A stretch of 27,791 nucleotides of DNA from an uncultured Eubacteriales bacterium (lineage in GTDB: Bacteria; Bacillota; Clostridia; Peptostreptococcales; Anaerovoracaceae), in the NCBI GenBank assembly GCA_900542245.1, contig UQMQ01000011.1:1-27791 (forward strand). The letters are read 5' to 3'. Positions 14,754 to 23,106 of this stretch are shown here, piece by piece (within the stretch, counting starts at the first letter, position 1; each line of letters opens with the position of its first letter). The translations under genes were made by a program, and so were the position numbers. The notes below the pieces were generated by a model, which was not told the origin of the DNA, ran no database searches, and worked only from the letters and a program-made list of their open reading frames with translations.

Positions 14754-15839
14754 TCATTCGAATAACTCAGGAAAATTTTTAATGCCCATCGATGCCAGCT
14801 CTTTAAGCATCTGCAGCAGAAAAGCCTTATTCTGCGGACTCAGACCGGAAAAGCTCCGGAAGATTTCCGGAAAACTCGTCTGCCATTCAGCACGCAGCTG
14901 TGCGAAGGTAGCGATGTTGTCCAGATCGATCAGGCCGTAAATGGTGTCGACCAGCTGAGCGCGTTCCTCCGCCGACATGGCGCGGATCCACTGATTCAGC
15001 GTCGCGTTGAGGTAGCGGGCATCTCCGGTCAGCTCTGAGCGGTAGCTAAAATCATCCCCGTTGATTTCCCACGAAAACGGATTGTGCTGCCAGATGCTGA
15101 TGCTGCTGCTTTTGACGATTTTATAGTTTTCTTGGTGTTCCAGCAGCATGCCGATCATCGAAGACTGCGGCAGTGTTTTTTCAATTTTAGGAAGTACCTG
15201 ACGGAAAGCCTCGCTTTGCAGCGCCTGTTCGAGGAAGCCCGGTCCGTCGTGTGAAAAGACACGAGCCAGCCGCGCCGACACATCCGGCCGGCAGTTAGCG
15301 GCAGCGTAAACGGCCAGATTGCCGCCCTTGGAATGCCCGCCGACATACAGCTTACCGCGGCAGTGACGGGCGGCTTCGTTCAGATAGTCCGCGGCTTCCG
15401 CCTGTGACGGGACCGGATACTGGAACGCCATATTAAAATCTTCTTTCCAACCGACGATCGTGGCATCCGTTCCGCGGAACGCGATATATGACGAGCCGTC
15501 CGGCAGATCAAAGGTCATGGCGGCAAACTGTTTTTCAGTAGAGCGATCGCTCTGCTGAACATAGCCCTTTACGCGGATCTCGCGGAAGCGGGGACTGGCA
15601 ACCAGCGCGGTCAGCAGTTCCTTGCTTGCCGGCGCGTCATAGACATGTTCAAAGATTGTGTCGAAATCTTCCGCGTGAAAAAGCGCGGGCAGAGGAACGC
15701 CGTCCCAATCGCAGAGCGCAGGATTGGCGCGCGGAAAGTGCATATAAACGACGCAAGACAGAATCAGGCTGTCCACAGAATGGAAAGCCTGATCTTGAAA
15801 TGGTTTCATATTTTGTGCGGCATAAGTTACAATGTTCAT
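14754..15839 (-). CDS. Mbeg1-like / DUF2974 alpha/beta-hydrolase
   Basis: 361 residues on the minus strand, start ATG 15839 with GAGGA about 12 bases upstream. GGHSKGG contains the nucleophile-elbow Ser170. IAFRGTD at about 119-125 is the usual lipase-like oxyanion-side strand, and FSHDGPGF follows the elbow. No signal peptide or membrane segment is seen, so it is probably a cytoplasmic lipase/esterase-like protein. The substrate is unknown. Its stop overlaps a possible start of the DUF1847 gene. The 175 bases upstream (15840-16014) show no clear promoter or terminator. Confidence 0.9.
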   Translation of the reverse strand: MNIVTYAAQNMKPFQDQAFHSVDSLILSCVVYMHFPRANPALCDWDGVPLPALFHAEDFDTIFEHVYDAPASKELLTALVASPRFREIRVKGYVQQSDRSTEKQFAAMTFDLPDGSSYIAFRGTDATIVGWKEDFNMAFQYPVPSQAEAADYLNEAARHCRGKLYVGGHSKGGNLAVYAAANCRPDVSARLARVFSHDGPGFLEQALQSEAFRQVLPKIEKTLPQSSMIGMLLEHQENYKIVKSSSISIWQHNPFSWEINGDDFSYRSELTGDARYLNATLNQWIRAMSAEERAQLVDTIYGLIDLDNIATFAQLRAEWQTSFPEIFRSFSGLSPQNKAFLLQMLKELASMGIKNFPELFE

Positions 15840-16014
15840 GTAAATAAAATCCTCATTTCATATTCGGCAGGAACCCTGCAGCGCTGCGCGCCCCGCGGGA
15901 AGCCGCTTGATCCATGACATATAGCGCGTCGCCGTCATTGCGGCATTTCGCGCATGCTCCTTTCATGCAATATTGACGCCGGGCTCACGCCGACGCTGTT
16001 ACTCCGTAGATTAC

Positions 16015-17373
16015 TTAGTTTTTAAGGCTCTGCATCGGGGCAGGAATCCTGCCGCCGCGGTGGATCATCTTGGCGGAGGACTGGGTGTGCAGCTTCATGA
16101 CCGGACCATTGCCCAAAAGACCGCCGAAGTCCAGTTCTTCGCCCTCGGCGAGACCGATGGCAGGAATCACGCGGACCGCGGTCGTCTTGGAATTGACCAT
16201 GCCGATCGCCGCCTCGTCCGCGATGATGGCAGAGATCGTCTCCGCAGGGGTCTCACCCGGAATGACGATCATATCCAGACCGACGGAGCAGACCGCAGTC
16301 ATGGCTTCCAGCTTTTCGATCTCCAAACAGCCGCTTCTAGCCGCGGCGATCATGCCGGCATCTTCCGTCACCGGAATGAAAGCACCGGACAGGCCGCCGA
16401 CAGAGGAGGATGCCATCACGCCGCCTTTTTTGACTGCGTCGTTGAGCATCGCCAGCGCGGCAGTCGTACCATGCGTACCGCATTGCTCAAGGCCGATTTC
16501 TTCGAGGATATACGCGACGGAGTCGCCGACAGCCGGGGTCGGCGCGAGCGAAAGGTCGATGATGCCGAAGGGGACACCGAGCATGCGAGAGGCTTCACTG
16601 CCGACAAGCTGCCCCATGCGGGTGATCTTAAAGGCTGTTTTTTTGATGAGCTCCGCGACTTCGTGCAGCGGCGCGTCCTCCGGCAGCTTAGTCAGGGCGG
16701 CGCGTACGACGCCAGGACCGGAGACGCCGACGTTGAGCACCACGTCCGGCTCACCGACACCATGAAACGCGCCTGCCATGAACGGGTTGTCCTCCGGCGC
16801 GTTGCAGAATACCACCAGCTTGGCAGCGCCGATGCACTGGCGGTCCTTGGTCAGTTCTGCGGCTTCGCGCACGACCTTGCCCATCATGGCGACGGCATCC
16901 ATGTTGATGCCGGCCTTGGTGGAGCCGATGTTGACGGAGGAGCAGACGAAGTCCGTCTCTGCGAGCGCACGCGGGATGGATTCGATCAGCGCGCGGTCTC
17001 CGGCGCTGAAGCCTTTCTGTACCAGCGCACTGTAGCCGCCGATAAAGTTGACACCGACGTCCTTGGCGGCGCGGTCAAGCGTTTTGGCGTATTTGACCGG
17101 ATCGCCGCCGCTGACGGCGACCAGCATAGCGATCGGCGTGACGCTGATGCGCTTGTTGACGATCGGAATGCCGTATTTCTTTTCGATCTTTTCGCCGGTC
17201 GCGACCAGATCCTTTGCTTTTGTGTAAATCTTGTTGTAGACCTTTTCGCAGGCGCGGTCGATGTCGCTGTCTGCGCAGTCGAGCAGGGAAATGCCCATCG
17301 TGATGGTCCGGATGTCGAGGTTTTCTTCCTGGATCATCGTAATGGTTTCCATGATGTCGTTAAAATTAACCAT
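16015..17373 (-). CDS. UPF0210 / DUF711 family protein (PFL-like)
   Basis: 452 residues, the full family length. The ATG at 17373 follows an AGGGAAAGC purine stretch. Recognisable parts are ENLDIRTITMGISLLDC near the start, NKRISVTPIAMLVA, FIGGYSALVQKG, MMGKVVREAAELT, and LGVPFGIIDLSLAPTPAVGDSVA. The fold resembles pyruvate formate-lyase but without the glycyl-radical machinery. The biochemical role is unknown. It starts 21 bases after the ACT-domain gene, and this ACT-UPF0210 pair is widely conserved in Firmicutes and archaea, which suggests that the small protein senses a ligand for the larger one. Confidence 0.95.
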   Translation of the reverse strand: MVNFNDIMETITMIQEENLDIRTITMGISLLDCADSDIDRACEKVYNKIYTKAKDLVATGEKIEKKYGIPIVNKRISVTPIAMLVAVSGGDPVKYAKTLDRAAKDVGVNFIGGYSALVQKGFSAGDRALIESIPRALAETDFVCSSVNIGSTKAGINMDAVAMMGKVVREAAELTKDRQCIGAAKLVVFCNAPEDNPFMAGAFHGVGEPDVVLNVGVSGPGVVRAALTKLPEDAPLHEVAELIKKTAFKITRMGQLVGSEASRMLGVPFGIIDLSLAPTPAVGDSVAYILEEIGLEQCGTHGTTAALAMLNDAVKKGGVMASSSVGGLSGAFIPVTEDAGMIAAARSGCLEIEKLEAMTAVCSVGLDMIVIPGETPAETISAIIADEAAIGMVNSKTTAVRVIPAIGLAEGEELDFGGLLGNGPVMKLHTQSSAKMIHRGGRIPAPMQSLKN

Positions 17374-17394
17374 AGCTGTGCTTTCCCTCCGATT

Positions 17395-17658
17395 CTAAAT
17401 TCTGTGCATGGAGTTAAAGATGTCTTCATGCATGACGTGAACGACCATATCCGGCACCGCAGCCTTGATATCTTGATGCAAGGCTTCGATCTCGCAGGTC
17501 ATCCGGCTGATGTCGATGACCATGACCATGCAGAAATAGCCGTCCAGAATGGACTGGGTAACTTCGAGTACGTTCGCGTTTTTTTGTGCGCAGGTCTGCG
17601 CGGTGCTGGCAAGGATACCGACGGTGTCTTTGCCGATGACAGTGACGACTGCTTTCAT
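17395..17658 (-). CDS. ACT domain-containing protein, UPF0237 family
   Basis: 87 residues, one ACT domain: KAVVTVIGKDTVGILASTAQ is the ligand-loop strand and helix, and FCMVMVIDIS is the second strand. GcvR-like ACT domains bind small molecules such as amino acids. It heads the two-gene unit with UPF0210, and AAAGGAGAC precedes the ATG. A promoter lies just upstream. Confidence 0.95.
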   Translation of the reverse strand: MKAVVTVIGKDTVGILASTAQTCAQKNANVLEVTQSILDGYFCMVMVIDISRMTCEIEALHQDIKAAVPDMVVHVMHEDIFNSMHRI

Positions 17659-17703
17659 AATCTATTGTCTCCTTTATATTTTGTGTACGGATTTTATCTC
17701 CTC

Positions 17704-17732
17704 ATTATACCGCAGTTTGCGGATGCAGGCAA
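17704..17732 (-). promoter_or_regulatory. Promoter for the ACT-UPF0210 unit, with dyad in the spacer
   Basis: On the minus strand TTGCCT (17732-17727) and TATAAT (17709-17704) are 17 bases apart. The spacer contains the palindrome CCGCA-gtt-TGCGG (17710-17722). The promoter starts 11 bases past the stop codon of the radical SAM gene, so the pair can be expressed independently. Confidence 0.62.
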
Positions 17733-17742
17733 TCTTTTTTGC

Positions 17743-18843
17743 CTAAGTTTCGGACGGGGCAGCAGGCGTTACTCGATAAATTCCATCCAAAAGCGAATCA
17801 TCGCAGGCATAGCGGATCGCAATGTTCGGATATTTCTCTGCGAAATACGCGCGGTTGCAGGCGCGGTGTCCGAAGAGATGATTGTAGGACCTTGTGTTTG
17901 CAGAGAAAACGACGGCGCGGCAGGGCTGCGGCAGGGCTGCGCTTGTCCGGACGGCAGATGACGCGGCTGCGGATCGGTTCTGCAGGTCCGGCGCGGCAGG
18001 GGATGCGAGCAGGGCGGCAAGCTGCATCTCCAGACGGTCGCGGGCGATGCTTCCCTCGACGAGCTGCCGGAACGCCGGATGAAAGGCGGTCTCGCCCGCC
18101 ATGATATCGCTGGATTTGAGACCGACGCGGATGATGTTGATCCCTGCGCGGTCTAAGATCTCGTACATCGCCTTGGTCCGTTCGACTGCTTCCGCCTCCG
18201 CAAGCGGCGTATAGGTCCCGGACCGGCAGGCGTCATAGAGCGCGGTATCGCGGAGCACGACCGTCGGATACAGGCGCGCGAGCTGCGGCGCGATTTTGAC
18301 CGTTTCCTTTGCCGAGAAAATATCTTTCTCTAGGGTGTCGCCGGGCAGACCGACCATCAGCTGGATGCCGAGGGTAAAGCCATAGTCCTTGATCAGCGCA
18401 GCGCTTTGATAGACGATATCGGCAGGATGCCCGCGACCGGAAAGGCGCAGGACCTCCTCGTCGAACGACTGTACCCCGAGCTCGATGACATCGACGCCGT
18501 AAGTCTTGAGGTTGTCTAAGATTTGCGGGGAGATATAGTCGGGGCGCGTGGAAAGGTGAAGCTTGCCGATGCGTCCGGCATCTTTATAAGTCTTGGCGAT
18601 CTGCAGGAAAGCGGTCTGTTCCTCGAGCGGGATTCCGGTAAAGGAGCCGCCGAAGAAGGCAAGCTCGATCTCTTGCGGCTCAAGGGTTCCGAGCGTTGTC
18701 AGCCAAGTTTCGACAGTTTTCGACACGTCGGCTGGTGTGACATCGCCCGCGCGCGCGGTGATTTTCTTCTGGTTGCAAAAGACGCAGTCATTGGGACAGC
18801 CCCGATGCGAAATGAAGATCGGAATGATGGCATGGGTTTTCAT
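17743..18843 (-). CDS. Elp3-like radical SAM protein
   Basis: 366 residues. GCPNDCVFCNQ supplies the CX3CX2C iron-sulfur motif (Cys16, Cys20, Cys23). FFGGSFTG and STRPDYI match the Elp3 / COG1243-type core, and VIELGVQSFDEEVL and GIQLMVGLPGDT are later barrel strands. The GNAT domain of true Elp3 is absent. The C-terminal ~80 residues are Ala/Ser-rich and variable before a conserved end. The substrate is unknown; tRNA or porphyrin-type substrates are claimed for relatives. ATG 18843 has AAGGAG about 13 bases upstream, a rather long spacing. Confidence 0.9.
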   Translation of the reverse strand: MKTHAIIPIFISHRGCPNDCVFCNQKKITARAGDVTPADVSKTVETWLTTLGTLEPQEIELAFFGGSFTGIPLEEQTAFLQIAKTYKDAGRIGKLHLSTRPDYISPQILDNLKTYGVDVIELGVQSFDEEVLRLSGRGHPADIVYQSAALIKDYGFTLGIQLMVGLPGDTLEKDIFSAKETVKIAPQLARLYPTVVLRDTALYDACRSGTYTPLAEAEAVERTKAMYEILDRAGINIIRVGLKSSDIMAGETAFHPAFRQLVEGSIARDRLEMQLAALLASPAAPDLQNRSAAASSAVRTSAALPQPCRAVVFSANTRSYNHLFGHRACNRAYFAEKYPNIAIRYACDDSLLDGIYRVTPAAPSET

Positions 18844-18910
18844 GAATCGCAGACACTCCTTGTTTTCTCAATTACGGATTTGTTTACTCTGATTTGCTTG
18901 CTTTCATAAC

Positions 18911-18939
18911 ATCATAACACAGAAGAGCGCGCAGATAAA
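18911..18939 (-). promoter_or_regulatory. Possible promoter for the radical SAM gene
   Basis: On the minus strand TTTATC (18939-18934), 17 bases, TATGAT (18916-18911). The -10 box is good and the -35 box is weak. It is divergent from the mreB promoter. Confidence 0.4.
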
Positions 18940-18982
18940 CCCGTCTTCACACAAACTTCTCGATGTTTTTCGCAGAAATAAA

Positions 18983-19011
18983 TTGAAAAAGCATTAAAAA
19001 TTTTATATAAT
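18983..19011 (+). promoter_or_regulatory. Promoter for mreB
   Basis: TTGAAA (18983-18988), a 17-base AT-rich spacer, TATAAT (19006-19011). A start near 19018 gives a leader of about 45 bases ending in AAAAAGGAGATAGATAGATT before ATG 19065. Confidence 0.78.
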
Positions 19012-19064
19012 ATTGCTAAAAGTGTATATGATAATGATAACAGTAAAAAGGAGATAGATAGATT

Positions 19065-20087
19065 ATGGGATTCGCATCAGAAGTTGGGATAGATTTGGGT
19101 ACAGCCAATGTGCTTGTATACATCAAAGGAAAGGGAATCGTTCTCAATGAGCCGTCTGTTGTCGCGATCAACAACGATACCGACGAGATTCTGGCAGTCG
19201 GGGAAGAGGCAAGACAGATGCTCGGCAGAACGCCTGCCAATATCGTTGCGGTCAGACCGCTGCGCGACGGCGTGATTTCCGATTACGATATTACCGAAAG
19301 AATGCTCAAATATTTTATCCGCAAGACCTGCGGCAGCGGTCGCTTCTTCAAGCCGAAGATCATGGTCTGCGTGCCGAGCGGTGTGACGGAAGTCGAGAAG
19401 CGTGCGGTCAGAGAAGCCGCGACGCAGGCAGGCGGCAAGGACGTGTATCTGATGGAAGAGCCGGTTGCGGCAGCCATCGGCGCGGGTATTGATATTGCAA
19501 AGCCGGACGGCGTCATGGTCATCGACATCGGCGGCGGTACGACCGACATCGCAGTCATCTCGCTGGGCGGCATCGTTGCCAGCACTTCGGTCAAGATGGC
19601 AGGCGACAAGTTTGACGAGTCCATCATCAAGTATATGCGCAAGGTGCATAAGTTATATATCGGTGAACGAACTGCCGAGGATCTGAAGCTGACCATCGGC
19701 ACCGCTTATCCGCGGGAGGAAACGATCAGCAGAGAATGCCGCGGCCGCGATCTGGTGACCGGGCTGCCGAAGAGCGTGGAGATCACCTCCGACGAAATGA
19801 TGGAGGCGCTTGAGGAACCGCTGTTTACGATTTGTGAGGCAGTACACAACGTGCTTGAACGCACGCCACCGGAGCTCGCTGCGGACATCAGCAATTCCGG
19901 CATCATCGTGACGGGCGGCGGTGCGCTGATGTACGGCATCGACAAACGGATCCAGGAGCGTACCGGCATCAAGGTCATCATCGCAGAGGACCCGAAGTCC
20001 TGCGTGGCTATCGGCACAGGAAAGTCACTGGATATTCTGGATAAGCTCGAGAGCAATGCGCTGAACCGCAGAGCACCGTACCTGTAA
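19065..20087 (+). CDS. mreB: Rod shape-determining protein MreB (MreB/Mbl family)
   Basis: 340 residues, normal length. The actin-fold ATP-binding motifs are all visible: IDLGTAN near residue 9, IDIGGGTTDIAVISLGG near 154, and VTGGGALMYGID near 283. VEKRAVREAATQAGG and MEEPVAAAIGAG are family signatures. MreB forms membrane-bound filaments that guide lateral cell-wall synthesis. It stands alone here without mreC or mreD, with its own promoter and terminator, like the Mbl or MreBH-type paralogs in Firmicutes. I cannot tell which paralog it is. Confidence 0.94.
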   Translation: MGFASEVGIDLGTANVLVYIKGKGIVLNEPSVVAINNDTDEILAVGEEARQMLGRTPANIVAVRPLRDGVISDYDITERMLKYFIRKTCGSGRFFKPKIMVCVPSGVTEVEKRAVREAATQAGGKDVYLMEEPVAAAIGAGIDIAKPDGVMVIDIGGGTTDIAVISLGGIVASTSVKMAGDKFDESIIKYMRKVHKLYIGERTAEDLKLTIGTAYPREETISRECRGRDLVTGLPKSVEITSDEMMEALEEPLFTICEAVHNVLERTPPELAADISNSGIIVTGGGALMYGIDKRIQERTGIKVIIAEDPKSCVAIGTGKSLDILDKLESNALNRRAPYL

Positions 20088-20095
20088 GCAGATTG

Positions 20096-20123
20096 CAGCG
20101 TCCCGTTTTGGGACGCTGTTTTT
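20096..20123 (+). terminator. Intrinsic terminator after mreB
   Basis: CAGCGTCCC (20096-20104) pairs perfectly with GGGACGCTG (20110-20118) around a 5-base loop, followed by TTTTT. It lies 9 bases past the mreB stop codon. Confidence 0.92.
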
Positions 20124-20251
20124 GTCAGCGCGGACAAAAGGCAGACGGCGGGCAGCAGTAAAATGCGCAGCGGGAAAGGCGCACGAACAAGCGCGCGTGC
20201 GCATCAGCGCCCCTGCGTACACAAACGGAGAGAAAGAGAGACAGAAGTACT

Positions 20252-21427
20252 ATGAAATTAGAAATCATTGCAGCAACGACCTTCGGACTGGAAGCGACAA
20301 CAAAGCGCGAGCTTGAGGCGCTCGGCTACAAGATTCTCCGATCGGAGGACGGCAAGATCACATTCCTGGGCGATGAGCGTGCGGTGGTGCGCGCCAACCT
20401 CTGGCTGCGGACCGCAGATCGGGTGCAGATTAAAATGGCAGAGTTTGAAGCCTTGGAATTTGAGGATTTGTTCCAGCAGGTCAAGGCGATCGACTGGGAA
20501 ACATGGATTCCACCGACAGGCAAATTCATTGTCAATGGCTCTTCCGTCAAGTCCAAGCTTTCGAGCGTGCCGGCGTGTCAGTCCGTTGCCGAAAAAGCGA
20601 TCATCGAGAAGCTGAAGGAATGCTACGGCATCGAGCATTTTGAAAAAAGCGGGGCGCTGTACGATATTAAGATCACATTACTTAAAAATCGCGTGACCGT
20701 AACCCTCGACACGACAGGACCGGGACTGCACAAGCGCGGCTATCGGCAGTCGAGCGTCGAGGCGCCGATCAAGGAGACGCTGGCGGCGGCAATGGTATTG
20801 CTTTCCTTTTGGAAAAAGGATCGGATCCTTGTCGACCCCTGCTGCGGCTCCGGCACAATTCCGATCGAGGCGGCGATGATCGGCCGCAATATCGCGCCGG
20901 GCATCAGCCGCAGCTTTGTGAGCGAGGAATGGGAAGCGATCCCGGCCGCACTCTGGAAAGAAGAACGCAAGGCAGCTTTCGCGGCGATCGATCAGAGCTG
21001 CAAGCTGATGATCTACGCATCGGACATCGACCCAAAGGCGGTCAAGGCAGCGGGTGAGAACGCGGAAGAAGCGGGCGTGGACGACTGTATCGTCTTTCGG
21101 AACGCGGACATCGCGGCGGCGCTTGCGGACAGCAATGCGTATACCCACAGCGAGCGCGGTGTTCTGGTGACGAATCCACCTTACGGCGAGCGGATCGGCG
21201 ACCGCAGGAGTATCGACCGCATCTACGAGGTGTACCGGGCGTTTTTTACCGCACATCCGAGCTGGTCACTCTTTGCCATCACTGCGGATAAGAGCATCGA
21301 AGCCAAGGCGTTTGGGCGCCCCGCAGACCGCAGACGCAAACTGTATAACGGCAGGCTGGAGGTCTGCTATTATCAGTTTCATGGGCAGAAGCCACCGCAA
21401 AAACAGGAGACCCACAGAACAAAGTGA
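20252..21427 (+). CDS. THUMP domain class I SAM-dependent RNA methyltransferase (RlmL/YpsC-like)
   Basis: 391 residues. Residues about 1-155 are the ferredoxin-like and THUMP RNA-binding part (TTFGLEATTKRELEALGY, then DIKITLLKNRVTVTLDTTG). Residues about 160-380 are the methyltransferase: RGYRQSSVEAPIKETLAAAM, the SAM motif DPCCGSGTIPIEAA near 195, and the catalytic NPPYGER near 308. The family makes N2-methylguanosine in 23S rRNA (m2G2445 in E. coli by RlmL). The RlmK half is absent, as usual in Firmicutes. The gene begins behind GAGAGAAAGAGAGAC and is followed by the MocR gene 44 bases later, probably cotranscribed. Confidence 0.93.
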   Translation: MKLEIIAATTFGLEATTKRELEALGYKILRSEDGKITFLGDERAVVRANLWLRTADRVQIKMAEFEALEFEDLFQQVKAIDWETWIPPTGKFIVNGSSVKSKLSSVPACQSVAEKAIIEKLKECYGIEHFEKSGALYDIKITLLKNRVTVTLDTTGPGLHKRGYRQSSVEAPIKETLAAAMVLLSFWKKDRILVDPCCGSGTIPIEAAMIGRNIAPGISRSFVSEEWEAIPAALWKEERKAAFAAIDQSCKLMIYASDIDPKAVKAAGENAEEAGVDDCIVFRNADIAAALADSNAYTHSERGVLVTNPPYGERIGDRRSIDRIYEVYRAFFTAHPSWSLFAITADKSIEAKAFGRPADRRRKLYNGRLEVCYYQFHGQKPPQKQETHRTK

Positions 21428-21471
21428 AATCCGGCGGTCGGTACAGCGAAGGGATGCGACAGGGGAAAGAA

Positions 21472-22917
21472 ATGAAAACAGAGCAAGGAAACAAGATCCC
21501 GGTCTACCGCAGACTGGCGGATGAGATCAAAGCGGAGATCCTCTCCGGCAAGCGCGCGCCGGGCAGCGTGCTGCCCTCCGAACGCCTGATGGCAAAGCAG
21601 ATGGGCGTACATCGCAATACTGTCGCAAAGGCATATAACGAACTCGAAGCAGAGGAGCTGATAGACGCGCGGCAGGGCATCGGTTATCTGGTGCACGCCG
21701 GAGAAACCGCGCAGCGGACGCGGATGGAGACACGCCGCAGCGCCGCGAAGAAGGAGCCCAAAAAGAAAAAAGTCAACTGGAAAGCGCGCATCAAGGACGA
21801 ATACCAGGACATGGAGGTCACCTTTGACGACCTGTTTCAGCGCTTCGGTGACAAGCATGTCATCTCCATGGGCAGCGGCATCGCCAGCCCCGGTATTTAC
21901 GACAAGGAAGAACTGGCGCGTGTCCTGTCTTCGCTGATTGCGGAGGAGGGCAGAACACAGTATTTTTACAGCCCGTTCAAGGGCGACCGCATGCTCCGTC
22001 AGAAGATCGTGTCTCTGCTCAGCACGAAGGGCGTGCACGCCACGACCGGACAAATTCAAATTCTCACAGAGACCAATCAGGCGCTCGATTTCGTCGTCAT
22101 GCTTTTGCTTAAGCCCGGTGATACGGTTATCATGGAAGAGCCGGTATCGCCGGACGCTTACCGCGCGATGGAGCTGGCAGGCGCACACATTATGACGGTG
22201 CCGGTTGACGAGGACGGCATGGATGTGGACGCGCTGGAGCGGCTGGTGACGACACATGAGCCGGAGCTGATCTACATCAACGCCAGCTTTCACGATCCGA
22301 CAGGAAGCATCCTTTCCTTGGAACGGCGCAAAAAAGTGATCGAAATCTCCAATCGCCACCGGATTCCGATCGTCGAGGAGGACGCGGCTTCGGAGCTGGT
22401 TTACACAGGCGAAAAGCTGCCGCCGATCAAAGCGTTCGATACGGAGGATAATATCATCTACATTTACTCCTTTTCTCTGACTTTCATGCCGGGTTTGAGT
22501 CTCGCCTTTGTCGTGGCAGATCGCGGTCTGATCCAGAGTCTGTCCTATCTGGTTTCCGTCCGCATGATGTCCGTAGACTGGCTGGCGCAGAAGCTCATCG
22601 CGCACTATCTGAGCAACGGCAGATATTATGAGCTGCTGGAGGCGTTTCGGCAAAGCTATGCACGCAAGCAGGAGCTGGTCTGCCGGGCGCTCGATGATAT
22701 GGAGCCGCTGGGTGTCCGCTATCAAAGGCCGCGCGGCGGCGTCTACATCTGGTGCCGCCTGCCGGACGGTATCGACAGCAAAGATTTCATCAGACAGGCA
22801 TACCAAAACGGACTGGCGCTGCTGCCGGGCTATGTCTTTTATCCGTTCAAAAATGGCGGCAGAGACCATATTCGCATCAACTATTCCTTTGAATCGGAGG
22901 CACGCCTCTGCGAGTGA
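21472..22917 (+). CDS. MocR-type GntR regulator with a degenerate aminotransferase domain
   Basis: 481 residues. ATG 21472 is chosen (AGGGG upstream); GTG 21424 would add 16 residues. Residues about 5-75 are a GntR winged helix: VYRRLADEIKAEILSGKRAPGS, then LPSERLMAKQMGVHRNTVAKAYNELE. A Lys-rich linker follows at about 85-105. Residues about 115-475 are a fold-type I aminotransferase-like domain (DPTGSILSLERRKKV; C-terminal HIRINYSF). In active MocR proteins the PLP-binding lysine lies in SFSK; here the segment reads YSFSLTFMPGL with Leu336. The usual EDDY region reads EEDAAS (302-307). PLP would not bind covalently, so it may sense another ligand. The target genes are unknown; the arc operon lies downstream. 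Confidence 0.92.
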   Translation: MKTEQGNKIPVYRRLADEIKAEILSGKRAPGSVLPSERLMAKQMGVHRNTVAKAYNELEAEELIDARQGIGYLVHAGETAQRTRMETRRSAAKKEPKKKKVNWKARIKDEYQDMEVTFDDLFQRFGDKHVISMGSGIASPGIYDKEELARVLSSLIAEEGRTQYFYSPFKGDRMLRQKIVSLLSTKGVHATTGQIQILTETNQALDFVVMLLLKPGDTVIMEEPVSPDAYRAMELAGAHIMTVPVDEDGMDVDALERLVTTHEPELIYINASFHDPTGSILSLERRKKVIEISNRHRIPIVEEDAASELVYTGEKLPPIKAFDTEDNIIYIYSFSLTFMPGLSLAFVVADRGLIQSLSYLVSVRMMSVDWLAQKLIAHYLSNGRYYELLEAFRQSYARKQELVCRALDDMEPLGVRYQRPRGGVYIWCRLPDGIDSKDFIRQAYQNGLALLPGYVFYPFKNGGRDHIRINYSFESEARLCE

Positions 22918-22987
22918 CTTGCGATTTTGAAAAGCTTACTCGCTGCGGAAAGCAAAAAAAGAACTGGCACACAAAATACAGTGGCTA

Positions 22988-23017
22988 CTGGCACTTTCAA
23001 AAACGAAACAGTATAGT
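22988..23017 (+). promoter_or_regulatory. Possible promoter for the arc operon
   Basis: CTGGCA (22988-22993), an 18-base spacer, TATAGT (23012-23017). TACAAT overlaps at 23017-23022 as an alternative -10. Nothing else recognisable is seen in 22918-23106, and no clear ARG-box palindrome. Confidence 0.38.
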
Positions 23018-23106
23018 ACAATTTAAAGTATAGAAGCAAGCGAACACGCGCAAACTAACATGGAATGCTGCATGAAGCAGAAGGAAAAGGAAAAGGAGAG
23101 ACAAAA

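Noticed and set aside
15973..17961. A 662-codon open frame on the plus strand opposite UPF0210 and the ACT gene
   Set aside because: Its translation is rich in His, Asp and Arg with no recognisable domain, while the opposite strand encodes two well-conserved proteins with ribosome binding sites. It is a shadow of high-GC codon bias.
21379..22869. A 496-codon open frame on the minus strand opposite the MocR gene
   Set aside because: The sense strand carries a clear GntR helix-turn-helix and aminotransferase fold; the antisense product has no family features.
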